From the NCBI RefSeq assembly GCF_030433645.1, contig NZ_JAROCG010000001.1, forward strand, positions 2,108,001 through 2,172,000: a stretch of DNA of 64,000 nt, in the 5' to 3' direction. The notes below the pieces were generated by a model. The model made no database searches. It had not been told where the DNA came from and was given only the letters and a program-made list of their open reading frames with translations. Origin of the DNA: Arthrobacter burdickii. Its GTDB lineage: Bacteria; Actinomycetota; Actinomycetes; Actinomycetales; Micrococcaceae. Of the stretch, positions 7,943 to 15,733 are shown piece by piece; the stretch's first letter is position 1; each line of letters opens with the position of its first letter. The position numbers and the translations under genes were made by a program.

Positions 7943-8752
7943 ATGAGTTCCCTCGTTCCACCGTCGTCCGATGCAAACGATGCCCAGGCCGGGCCGGGCA
8001 CGGCCGCGCTGAGCATCCGTGGGCTGGCCAAGCGCTTCGGCGAGAAGATCGCCGTCAACGGTGTGCATCTGGAGGTGCCGCCGGGCTCCTTCTACGGGCT
8101 CGTCGGACCGAACGGTGCCGGCAAGACCACCACGCTCTCGATGGCGACGGGGTTGCTGCGCCCGGACTTCGGACAGGCCCTCGTGCATGGCGTGGATGTG
8201 TGGGCGCGGCCGCTCGAGGCCAAGAAGCTGATGGGCATCCTGCCCGACGGCGTCCGCCTCTTCGACCGGCTGACCGGCGAGCAGCTCGTCACGTATGCCG
8301 GGCTGCTCCGGGGAATGGACCGTGAGACCGTGGTCGAGCGGACCCACGACCTCCTGCGTGCCCTGGATCTCACGAACGACGCCGGGACACTGGTGGTGGA
8401 CTACTCGGCGGGCATGACGAAGAAGATCGCCCTGGCGTCGGCCCTTATCCACGCTCCGAGGCTGCTGGTGCTCGACGAACCCTTCGAGTCCGTCGATCCG
8501 GTGTCAGCTGCCAACATCCGGGACATCCTCGGCGGCTACGTGCAGTCCGGAGGGTCCGTCATCGTCTCCAGCCATGTCATGGATCTCGTGCAGCGCATGT
8601 GCGACCACGTCGCCGTCATCGCGGCGGGCACCGTCCTCGCAGCGGGAACGGTCGACGAGGTCCGGGGCGATGCGACGCTCGAGGACCGCTTCGTCGAACT
8701 GGTCGGTGGACGCAACACGTCGGAAGGGCTGTCGTGGTTGCGCACCTCCTGA
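7943..8752 (+). CDS. ABC transporter ATP-binding protein
   Basis: 269 residues, a single ABC ATPase domain. Walker A is GPNGAGKT (55-62), the signature is YSAGM (154-158, a variant of LSGGQ), Walker B is LLVLDEP (174-180) and the switch His lies in SSHVMD. The variant signature with a charged segment after it (MTKKIALASALIHAP) is typical of ABC-2-type export ATPases. The permease gene starts 19 bases inside its 3' end, so the two subunits are translationally coupled. Exporter of unknown substrate. Confidence 0.93.
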   Translation: MSSLVPPSSDANDAQAGPGTAALSIRGLAKRFGEKIAVNGVHLEVPPGSFYGLVGPNGAGKTTTLSMATGLLRPDFGQALVHGVDVWARPLEAKKLMGILPDGVRLFDRLTGEQLVTYAGLLRGMDRETVVERTHDLLRALDLTNDAGTLVVDYSAGMTKKIALASALIHAPRLLVLDEPFESVDPVSAANIRDILGGYVQSGGSVIVSSHVMDLVQRMCDHVAVIAAGTVLAAGTVDEVRGDATLEDRFVELVGGRNTSEGLSWLRTS

Positions 8753-10299
8753 GGCTGAAGCTCCTCCTGCTGCGGAATTCCCTTCGTCGGAGCACGGCGC
8801 AACTTATCGGCGTGATCCTGGGCGGCCTCTACGGGCTGGGGGTCCTGTCGTTCCTCGTCGTCGGCCTCGTGCTCCTCGGCAGGGCCGACGTCGAACTCAT
8901 CCGGACTGTTCTCGTGGTCGGCGGTTCGGCTGCGGTGCTCGGGTGGATCATCATCCCCATCGCGGCCACCGGCATCGACATGACCCTCGACCCGGCGCGG
9001 TTCGTGACGTTCGCGATCCCGATGCGCCAACTGATCGCAGGACTCGTCCTCGGTGGCCTGCTGGGCATCCCCGGCGTGGTGACCCTGATCGCCGCCCTGG
9101 CACAGGTCACCACCTGGATCCGCTACCCGGCGGCGGCCCTGGCCGCGCTCGTCTGCGGCCTCGTCGCGGTCCTCCTGTGTGTCGTCGCGTCACGGCTCGT
9201 CACGACCGCCGTGTCCTCCATGACGGGGTCCCGTCGCTTCAAGGACGTGAACGGCATCGTCGCGTTCATCCCTCTGATCTTCCTCGGACCGATCATCGGG
9301 GGAGTGACTGCGGGTTTCCAGAACTCGCCCGGCTTCGCCGCGTCCCTCGCTGACGTCCTCGCCTGGACTCCGCTGGGCGCGCTGTGGGCGGCTCCGGCCG
9401 ACATCGCCGCAGGCGACCCGGCGCTCGCCGTCGTGCGTTTCCTGATCGGGGTGCTCACCCTGGCGCTGTTCCTGGTGCTGTGGAGCCGCACCCTCCGCAA
9501 CGCGCTCGTCACTCCTCCCTATAACGCCGTCGCCAAGCGGGCCGGTGGAAAGATCGGCTGGTTCGGCCGGTTCCCCGCGACACCTGCCGGTGCGGTGGCA
9601 GCGCGGGCGCTCACCTACTGGTTCAGGGATCCCCGGTACTTCGCCTCGCTCGTCGTGATCCCCTTCCTGGCGGTGATTCTCTATTTCTCGGGCGGAGGGT
9701 CCGAAGGTGCTTTCGCCTTCCTCGGTCCCACGACCGCCTTCCTCCTGGCCTGGTCGATCGCCGCCGATATCTCCTACGACAACACCGCGTTTAGCCTGCA
9801 CGTCTCGACCGGGGTCAAGGGCAGGGATGACCGTCTGGGCCGCGCCGCCGCCCTCCTGGTCTTCGCGCTGCCGGTCACGCTGGTGTTCACGGTGCTGCCG
9901 TTGCTCATCACGGGACGGGCCGAGGATCTGCCGGTGATGCTGGGCCTATCGATCGGCGTCCTGCTCACCGGGGCCGGGCTGTCCAGCGTCGTGTCGGCGA
10001 GGTACACATACAACGTCCCCCTGCCTGGCGAGAGCGCCTTCAAGACGCCGCCGGGGACGAGCTTCACGATGTTCGCGGTGCAGATGGTGGGGTGGCTCGT
10101 CCTGCTGTTGCTGGCATTGCCGGAGATCACCCTGACCATCGTGTATTTCGTCACGGGGCAGGCAGTGTTCGGCTGGCTGACCCTGCTGGCCGGAGTGGTA
10201 CTCGGCGTGATCCTGCTGGTCGTCGGGATTCGGACAGGCGGTCGCTGGTACGACCGGAGGGCTCCCGAGCTGCTGCTGTCCGTGGCGGCCAACCGCTGA
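8734..10299 (+). CDS. ABC transporter permease (ABC-2-like exporter subunit)
   Basis: 521 residues from GTG 8734 (preceded by GGAAGGG). An upstream in-frame start at 8599 would lie within the ATPase gene and add a basic, unlikely N-terminus. About twelve hydrophobic segments are present, beginning LIGVILGGLYGLGVLSFLVV and ending LTLLAGVVLGVILLVVGI, with a large loop around 270-300 (KRAGGKIGWFGRFPATPAGA). The size matches actinobacterial permeases that pair with the ATPase encoded immediately upstream. The overlap and shared direction mark a two-gene operon. Inner-membrane exporter; the substrate cannot be inferred. Confidence 0.88.
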   Translation: MVAHLLRLKLLLLRNSLRRSTAQLIGVILGGLYGLGVLSFLVVGLVLLGRADVELIRTVLVVGGSAAVLGWIIIPIAATGIDMTLDPARFVTFAIPMRQLIAGLVLGGLLGIPGVVTLIAALAQVTTWIRYPAAALAALVCGLVAVLLCVVASRLVTTAVSSMTGSRRFKDVNGIVAFIPLIFLGPIIGGVTAGFQNSPGFAASLADVLAWTPLGALWAAPADIAAGDPALAVVRFLIGVLTLALFLVLWSRTLRNALVTPPYNAVAKRAGGKIGWFGRFPATPAGAVAARALTYWFRDPRYFASLVVIPFLAVILYFSGGGSEGAFAFLGPTTAFLLAWSIAADISYDNTAFSLHVSTGVKGRDDRLGRAAALLVFALPVTLVFTVLPLLITGRAEDLPVMLGLSIGVLLTGAGLSSVVSARYTYNVPLPGESAFKTPPGTSFTMFAVQMVGWLVLLLLALPEITLTIVYFVTGQAVFGWLTLLAGVVLGVILLVVGIRTGGRWYDRRAPELLLSVAANR

Positions 10300-10372
10300 C
10301 GGCTGCGCTTTCCCTGCTTGTCGCCGCGCATTCCGCCTGCCCACGTCTCCGCCCTCCCCGAAGCTGTGCATA

Positions 10373-10393
10373 ACCCCTCGTGGTAGGAGGGGT
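10373..10393. terminator. Short hairpin after the ABC permease gene
   Basis: ACCCCTC (10373-10379) pairs with GAGGGGT (10387-10393) around a 7-base loop. It lies 73 bases after the permease stop and just before a candidate promoter, so it may be a weak terminator or an operator. Confidence 0.35.
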
Positions 10394-10400
10394 CGAGGGC

Positions 10401-10406
10401 TATGCT
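10401..10406 (+). promoter_or_regulatory. Candidate -10 element TATGCT for the lipoprotein gene
   Basis: TATGCT is 44 bases before GTG 10451, giving a leader of roughly 38 bases that contains GGGGGAG as ribosome-binding site five bases before the start. Confidence 0.4.
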
Positions 10407-10450
10407 GGGGGCCATTCCGGGTGGCTGGTCGATGGTGACGGGGGAGTTGC

Positions 10451-11122
10451 GTGTACTTCATGCGTACAAGTGGCCGTCCTTGTCGGGCAGCATTGCCGGC
10501 GGGGGCCGCGATTGTGCTGATGCTCCTGACAGGGTGCCAAGGCAACGGCGGCCCGTCCGCCAACGAGACGCAGAGTCAGCCTTCATCGACCTCAGCACCT
10601 CCAACCGCGGAGGTGTCCGCGTCAGCCACGTCCTCCTCGGGTCCCGAACCGTCGCCTGCTTCTTCGGCAGGTCCGGCTGCCAACATCCCGGTTCCCGTGA
10701 AGCCCGCACTGGCGGACGAGAACTCGAAGGAGGGTCTGGAGGCCTTCACGAAGTACTGGCTCGAGCTGTTCTCGTACGGCTACGAGACGAATGACTGGGC
10801 ACCATTTGAGGCCGTGACCGACCCCGGGTGCAGGACGTGCGGAAATCTCAGCCAGGCAGTTAAGGTTCATTATTCGAGCGGTGGATGGATCCAAGGCGGA
10901 ACTATCAGCCTGAATTCGAGTGAAACGGGTTTCGAAAAAAATACCACTGGTTCAATAAATTCATTCGTTGACATCACGCAAGATGAAATAGTTTACTTCA
11001 ATTCCAGCGGTGACGAAGTAAAGAAGACGGCGCAAACCCCATCAACCATCGGAGTTTCCATAGCTTTTTGGGAAGATGACCACTGGGTAATGCTCGATTT
11101 CGGATCCCCCGAGGGGACTTAG
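10451..11122 (+). CDS. DUF6318-like secreted lipoprotein
   Basis: 223 residues from GTG 10451 (GGGGGAG upstream). The signal sequence ends in a lipobox, LLTGC with Cys29 as the lipidated residue. A Ser/Thr/Pro/Ala-rich linker runs to about residue 85, followed by a compact domain with ALADENSKEGLEAFTKYWLELFSYGYETND and two cysteines in CRTCG. That region is characteristic of the DUF6318 lipoproteins of Micrococcaceae, which have no known function. From about 10850 the DNA becomes clearly AT-richer than the surroundings, and this continues into the next gene. The TTG start of the PKD gene follows after one base, so the two form one unit. Membrane-anchored, outside the cell. Confidence 0.85.
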   Translation: MYFMRTSGRPCRAALPAGAAIVLMLLTGCQGNGGPSANETQSQPSSTSAPPTAEVSASATSSSGPEPSPASSAGPAANIPVPVKPALADENSKEGLEAFTKYWLELFSYGYETNDWAPFEAVTDPGCRTCGNLSQAVKVHYSSGGWIQGGTISLNSSETGFEKNTTGSINSFVDITQDEIVYFNSSGDEVKKTAQTPSTIGVSIAFWEDDHWVMLDFGSPEGT

Positions 11123-11123
11123 G

Positions 11124-12101
11124 TTGGGCACTTATTTTTCGCGAGTAAAAATTCCACTATCATTTGCTCTCGCAATGATAGTGATTCCTGCTGCACCGGC
11201 TTCCGGAGGCGACAGCGAACCGTCCGCTGGCATCACTGAGTCTGGGTGGGTGAATGCCGGCAACACCATAAGAAGCACGATTAGGCCAGCGACGAAAGCG
11301 CTCGCGCGCCCACAGGTCCTTTTAGATGCTGCTCAGCCAGCTGCTCTCCCGCAAGATGACGGCATCAGCTATGTCTACGAGCGGGCGTGCACCGCTGGTG
11401 ATCAGAATGCGCTGGATCCGGTGACCTGCCCGCAGATGAATGCCCAGTGCGACGCCCAGGACGATGGGATTCTGGTCAACTGGATCGAGGTGAACAACAA
11501 CGTCCAACCGGCGACCCAGACACCGACGGGCCGGTCGTCGTGCATGTACCCGGGTGAGCCGCTCGAGCCGCCCGTCGAGGGAGCTGCAGCGCCGGAGGAG
11601 GCGCCCATTGTCATCACCCTCGCCGAGTTCCAGAAGCAGCCAGTCCTTGCCTCGGTGATCATTTCCCAGCCCTCGAACTTCGGGCTGAGGAACGCGCATT
11701 CGAACATCTACGCGGAGGCACGCGAGCAGGAGTTCACCTTCGAGTTCCAGGACGCCACCATAGTGCTGAAGGCCCGACCGGTCGCGTATCAGTGGAACTA
11801 CGGGGACGGCACAAGCGCGACAACCACCACGCCGGGCGGTCCGGTGCAGGGCGACGCCTTCGACACTGAGACGCCCACGAGTCATCAGTACGCCCAAACG
11901 GGAGACTTCAACCTCACGTTGACCACGTTCTTCGCCGGCGACTACTCCGTGGACGGCGGGCCATTCCAACCGGTTGCCGGCGAGGCCGCAGTCGTCTCGG
12001 TGCCGCATCTGATGAGCATCTGGCGCACCCAGGGGCACAACGTGAGCCAGAACTGCATCGAGAATCCGACCGGCATCGGCTGCGAAGCTCCCACCCGCTG
12101 A
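11124..12101 (+). CDS. Secreted PKD-domain protein
   Basis: 325 residues from TTG 11124, one base after the stop of the lipoprotein gene, with GAGGGG upstream serving as ribosome-binding site. An N-terminal signal peptide (VKIPLSFALAMIVIPAAPAS, cleavage probably after APA) leads to a long Asn/Gln-containing region with paired cysteines. A PKD-like fold is marked by YQWNYGDGTSATTT (about 215-230) and SHQYAQTGDFNLTLTT (about 253-270). Three cysteines in the first half and two near the end could make disulfides. PKD domains are beta-sandwich modules of cell-surface proteins. Its pairing with a DUF6318 lipoprotein suggests the two act together at the envelope. It converges on the HNH gene with a two-base gap. 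Confidence 0.85.
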   Translation: MGTYFSRVKIPLSFALAMIVIPAAPASGGDSEPSAGITESGWVNAGNTIRSTIRPATKALARPQVLLDAAQPAALPQDDGISYVYERACTAGDQNALDPVTCPQMNAQCDAQDDGILVNWIEVNNNVQPATQTPTGRSSCMYPGEPLEPPVEGAAAPEEAPIVITLAEFQKQPVLASVIISQPSNFGLRNAHSNIYAEAREQEFTFEFQDATIVLKARPVAYQWNYGDGTSATTTTPGGPVQGDAFDTETPTSHQYAQTGDFNLTLTTFFAGDYSVDGGPFQPVAGEAAVVSVPHLMSIWRTQGHNVSQNCIENPTGIGCEAPTR

Positions 12102-12103
12102 GG

Positions 12104-13432
12104 TCAGAAGGGTGGTGGGTCCGAGGCTGTGGTGTAGATCTTGCCGGCGGGTGAGGTAGCCATGATGGTGCCGGGAGCGGGCTGGGTGTAGTGCCAGATG
12201 CCTTCGGTTTTCAACATGTGGTGTTTGCGGCAGAGGTGGGAAAGGTTGTTGTGGGCTGTTGTGCCGTGGTGGGACCAAGGGGTGGTGTGGTCGAGTTCGC
12301 AGCGTGAGGCGGGGGTGTTGCAGCCGGGGTGTCGGCAGGTGCGGTCGCGGACGCGCAACCATTTCTTGAGGTCCGCGGGCACCGTGTAGGTGGTACGTCC
12401 GACGCTGAGGACGGCTCCGGTTTCGGGGTGGGTGAGGAGCCGGGTGAAGGAAGGGGCGTGGGCTGCGAGGTGGCGGGCCGTGTCGGCGGGGATGGGTCCG
12501 TAGCCTTCGAGGTCCGCGGGTCCATCGTCGAGGCCGAGCAGGGTCAGGACCGGGACTGTGATGTTGATGTTCGCCTGCACCCGATACGCGTCCGGGTGTT
12601 CGTGCCCGATCGCCCCGCACCGACAGCCGCCACCAGAGTTATCGGAGCCACCAGCACCGGCGTCTGGTTCCGTGTCTGATCGGGGGATATTCGTGGGGGT
12701 TCGGTGGCAAGGGCAGGTGTAATCAGGGGTGTATCTGGTGAGGAGCAGGTCGGTGAGGATGTCGGTGCGTAGTTGGGGCAGGGTGCGGTGTTCGGTGGGT
12801 GTCTGCAGGGCCCGGGCGGTGGTGGTGAGGCGGGTGTCGATGGCCGTGGCGTCGGTGGCGGGGAGGTGGATGTGCAGCCAGGCCATGGCGTCGTCGGCGG
12901 GTTCGAGGTCCACGCGGCGGTCCTGGGTGGCGGTGTGGGCGCGGTCCTGGAGGCTGGTGGGGTGGAGTTCAGTGCGTAGTTTCCGGGCGCGGTGGGCCAG
13001 GCGGGGGACGGTGGTATCGGCTGCGATGGGTAGCAGGGCTTCTTCCATGGCGGCGGCGGCGCCGGAGGGCAGGGCAGCGTATTCGTAGAGGAGGGTTGTG
13101 GCGTGAGCCCAGGAGATGGTGCCTGCATGCAGGGCGTCCAGGGTTTTGGGGTGGTAGTTGACCAGCAGCGCGGAGTGTTGGACGAGCCGGTGGGCGGTGC
13201 GTTCGGAGATGCGGAGCAGGCACGCTATTTCGCTTGCGGTGGTGGTGTCGGCGAGGTTGGTATGCCGGTGGGGTGCGTAGGAGCCCTGGAGGATGCGTTC
13301 TGTGAAGAGTTCGCGAAGTTCGGTGGCGGCGCGGGCGATGTCGGCGTCGATCCGTGCTTTCTCGGCGCTCAGTTCGGTTATCCGGGAGGATATCCTCTGC
13401 ATTTCCATCAATTGCTCGAACGGGGTCCGCAT
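12104..13432 (-). CDS. DUF222 and HNH-endonuclease domain protein (13E12 repeat family-like)
   Basis: 442 residues from ATG 13432; longer in-frame starts exist upstream but would read through a stretch with no coding character. The N-terminus is a charged helix (SRITELSAEKARIDADIARAATELREL), followed by the DUF222 helical region and a C-terminal HNH domain: RDRTCRHPGCN, then CELDHTTPW, HNNLSHLCRKHH. The Cys pairs probably bind structural zinc, and the His-Asn-His residues form the nuclease site. These proteins occur in many copies per actinobacterial genome and are suspected mobile or repeat elements of unknown role. Codon use is unusual: the coding strand is strikingly C- and A-rich, the other strand G/T-rich, unlike the neighbours. 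Confidence 0.9.
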   Translation of the reverse strand: MRTPFEQLMEMQRISSRITELSAEKARIDADIARAATELRELFTERILQGSYAPHRHTNLADTTTASEIACLLRISERTAHRLVQHSALLVNYHPKTLDALHAGTISWAHATTLLYEYAALPSGAAAAMEEALLPIAADTTVPRLAHRARKLRTELHPTSLQDRAHTATQDRRVDLEPADDAMAWLHIHLPATDATAIDTRLTTTARALQTPTEHRTLPQLRTDILTDLLLTRYTPDYTCPCHRTPTNIPRSDTEPDAGAGGSDNSGGGCRCGAIGHEHPDAYRVQANINITVPVLTLLGLDDGPADLEGYGPIPADTARHLAAHAPSFTRLLTHPETGAVLSVGRTTYTVPADLKKWLRVRDRTCRHPGCNTPASRCELDHTTPWSHHGTTAHNNLSHLCRKHHMLKTEGIWHYTQPAPGTIMATSPAGKIYTTASDPPPF

Positions 13433-13637
13433 GGTTCTATGATCTCGTCCACCACCGACATTATCGGGTGGGTCGAAAGTATGTGGAAAGCAGGTCGAAA
13501 GCGGATTGAAAGCGAGCCAGGAGTCGTCGGAGAACCGGCACCAGGGAATACCCGTCCGGCCCCCTGTCATTATCCCGCCACGCAATTCCTGCGACTGCCA
13601 ATCGCCCGGCACCCCTGTCCGCCAAGCTGCCGAGCGA

Positions 13638-13643
13638 TAGACT
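13638..13643 (+). promoter_or_regulatory. -10 element TAGACT, leaderless start of DUF3039 gene
   Basis: TAGACT ends 6 bases before ATG 13650, with no ribosome-binding site between. Confidence 0.6.
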
Positions 13644-13649
13644 GAAGCC

Positions 13650-13949
13650 ATGACTATGCCCGCAGATCCCTTCGCAAACGATCCCCTCGATACCGGCACA
13701 GGCGGCTCCACGGCGACCATCGAACGTGAGGAAGTACGCCAGGAAGTCGAGCCAGGCGACTCGGAGCGCTTCGCGCACTACGTGCGCAAGGAGAAGATCA
13801 TGGAGTCGGCCTTCACCGGCGAGCCCGTGATCGCGCTCTGCGGCAAGGTCTGGACGCCGGGACGCGATCCCGAGAAGTTCCCCGTCTGCCCCGAATGCAA
13901 GGAAATCTACAACGGCCTCCGCCCGGGCGACGACAAACCCAAGGGCTGA
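13650..13949 (+). CDS. DUF3039 family protein
   Basis: 99 residues. A poorly conserved acidic N-terminus precedes the family core: RFAHYVRKEKIMESAFTGEP, VIALCGKVWTPGRDPEKFP and VCPECKEIYNGL. Cysteines at ALCGK and CPEC form a likely zinc-binding set. The family is a small soluble actinobacterial protein of unknown function, usually near the helicase gene found downstream here. A second ATG two codons later is possible, but the spacing from TAGACT favours 13650. The helicase and exporter genes lie beyond a repeat array on the same strand. Confidence 0.88.
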   Translation: MTMPADPFANDPLDTGTGGSTATIEREEVRQEVEPGDSERFAHYVRKEKIMESAFTGEPVIALCGKVWTPGRDPEKFPVCPECKEIYNGLRPGDDKPKG

Positions 13950-13983
13950 TCACCCGCCATCCCTCGGGAAGGCGACAAGCCAG

Positions 13984-14143
13984 GCGAGCAACCGGCCCCG
14001 CGAGCAACCGAACCCGCGAGCGACGGACCCCGCGAGCAACCGGCCCCGCGAGCAACCGGCCCCGCGAGCAACCGGCCCCGCGAGCAACCGGCCCCGCGAG
14101 CAACCGGCCCCGCGAGCAACCGGCCCCGCGAGCAACCGCGCGG
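13984..14143. repeat. Array of about ten 16-bp tandem repeats
   Basis: Unit GCGAGCAACCGGCCCC. Units 1 and 4-9 are identical; units 2, 3 and 10 differ by a few bases (for example GCGAGCAACCGAACCC). The array fills most of the 338 bases between the DUF3039 gene and the MFS exporter. Sixteen is not a multiple of three, and the array shows no coding constraint. There are no spacers, so it is not a CRISPR. It probably varies in copy number by slippage. Confidence 0.9.
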
Positions 14144-14241
14144 ACGCGCATGCCGGGGCTTCCGGCCATCTTGCCCGCGCAGGATCCAGCGCGCAGGCGG
14201 ACCCCTCGTACGTCGTCGGGGTTCAGACGGCGGGCCCCTCG

Positions 14242-14279
14242 GCCACCGCCCCAGCAGAACGCCACCGCCCCAGCAGAAC
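14242..14279. repeat. Perfect 19-bp tandem duplication
   Basis: GCCACCGCCCCAGCAGAAC occurs twice head to tail (14242-14260 and 14261-14279). It ends eight bases before the MFS start codon, so it forms the immediate leader of that gene. Confidence 0.85.
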
Positions 14280-14287
14280 AAGGTGCC

Positions 14288-15733
14288 ATGAAGAAGACCG
14301 CGAGCAAGGCCGCCCGGGCGATGTCGCCCGAACTGCGCCCGCTCATCATCGGGATCCTCGCGATCATCACGTGCGCCGCCTTCGAGGCGATGGCCGTCGT
14401 CACCGCCATGCCCTCGGTGGCACGGGAACTGTCCGGCGAGTCGAGCTACGGGCTCGCGTTCTCCATGTACCTGACGGCCTCACTGTTGGGCACCGTCGTC
14501 GCCGGATCGTGGTGTGACCGGAAGGGGCCCCGGCCTGCCCTCGCCGTCGGGCTGTCGCTCATGATCCTCGGGCTGCTCGCAGCAGGAGCGGCGCCGGACT
14601 TCTGGCTCGTGACGGTCGGCCGCGCGGTGTCCGGTCTCGGCGGCGGCTTCATGATCGTGGCGGTCTACGTCGTGATCGGCAGGTCCTTCCCCCAACGTGT
14701 GCAACCCGTGGTGTTCGGGTGGCTGGCGGCCGCCTGGGTGGTGCCGGGGCTCATCGGACCGGTGATCGCGGGCTTCGTCACGGAGCAGTTCGGCTGGCGC
14801 TGGGTGTTCCTCGGCGTGTCACCCATCGTGCTTGCCGCCGTCGTCATCGTGTGGCCGAAGACCAGGGGGCTCGGGCCGATCGACTCGCCCGAGGCCGGTT
14901 CCGCTGCGGCACGTGTGGTGCGGGGCTTCGCCCTCGCCGGTGGAGTGTTCGCCGCGCAGTGGGCCGTCGTCCGGCTCGCCGACGCGGAGAGCCCGAGTGC
15001 CGCAGCCGTGTCCGCCCTGGTCCTCCTGGCGGTGGCAGGCATCGTCGTCGTCCTCATCGTCCTGCCGGCGCTCCTGCCGAAAGGCACCCTGGTCCTCGCG
15101 CGCGGACTGCCCAGCATCATCGCCACCCGCGGGATCGTGAATGTCGCGTTCTTCGGCGTCGAGGCCTTCATCCCGCTCATGCTGGTCAGTTCCCGCGGCA
15201 TAGATCCCGGAACCGCCGGCCTGACCCTGAGCGCTGCTGCGCTCGGCTGGAGTGCGGGGTCCTTCGTCCAGGCGCGTGTGACGTTCGGCCGCCAGTGGCT
15301 GCTCGTCGCCGGATCCTCCGTGCTGTCGCTGTCGCTCGGCGGATTCGTCCTCGCCACGGCCGTCGAAGCTCCCCTCTGGGTGTTGGTCGCGACGTGGGGA
15401 ATATCGGGGTCCGCCATGGGCATGGCGCTCTCGAGCGCGTCCGTCCTGGTGCTGAAGCTCTCGGCGGAGAGTGAGCAGGGACGCAATTCCGCGGCGCTCC
15501 AGATCTCCGACCAGCTCGGTGGAGTCGTGGGGACAGCCGGCGCGGGCGCCCTCTTCGCCCTCCTGCACGACCCGTCGAACCCGGGACACGTGCCGACCTT
15601 TGTTGCGATCTGGCTGGCTCTGTGGGTGTTCACGGCAGCAGGTATAGTTTCGGGTCTGAGAGGGGCCAGGTTCCCTGATGCCGGCCCCGGCCTCACCCCC
15701 AGCAAGTCAATGGAAGGTACTGTCCCGGCGTGA
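14288..15733 (+). CDS. MFS transporter (drug-efflux type)
   Basis: 481 residues from ATG 14288. The same frame is open back to 13895, but that extension would translate the 16-bp repeats, so the ATG preceded by AAGGTGCC is preferred. Membrane segments begin at PLIIGILAIITCAAFEAMAVV and alternate through the protein. WCDRKGPRPALAVG matches the MFS loop 2-3 motif, and AAWVVPGLIGPVIAG resembles motif C (antiporter motif) of drug:H+ antiporters. The size and the long second half suggest about 14 helices. The helicase gene starts inside its stop codon (GTGA), so the two are translationally coupled. The substrate is unknown. Confidence 0.88.
   Translation: MKKTASKAARAMSPELRPLIIGILAIITCAAFEAMAVVTAMPSVARELSGESSYGLAFSMYLTASLLGTVVAGSWCDRKGPRPALAVGLSLMILGLLAAGAAPDFWLVTVGRAVSGLGGGFMIVAVYVVIGRSFPQRVQPVVFGWLAAAWVVPGLIGPVIAGFVTEQFGWRWVFLGVSPIVLAAVVIVWPKTRGLGPIDSPEAGSAAARVVRGFALAGGVFAAQWAVVRLADAESPSAAAVSALVLLAVAGIVVVLIVLPALLPKGTLVLARGLPSIIATRGIVNVAFFGVEAFIPLMLVSSRGIDPGTAGLTLSAAALGWSAGSFVQARVTFGRQWLLVAGSSVLSLSLGGFVLATAVEAPLWVLVATWGISGSAMGMALSSASVLVLKLSAESEQGRNSAALQISDQLGGVVGTAGAGALFALLHDPSNPGHVPTFVAIWLALWVFTAAGIVSGLRGARFPDAGPGLTPSKSMEGTVPA

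Noticed and set aside
10401-13432. Complete mobile element (prophage or transposon) around the lipoprotein/PKD/HNH genes
   Set aside because: No integrase, transposase, flanking direct repeat or tRNA attachment site was found at either end.
13984-14143. CRISPR array
   Set aside because: Units are 16 bp, directly adjacent with no spacers, and there are no cas genes.
13895-14287. N-terminal extension of the MFS exporter through the 16-bp repeats
   Set aside because: The repeats read in all three phases equally, so there is no protein-level constraint. The family start with the first helix fits ATG 14288.
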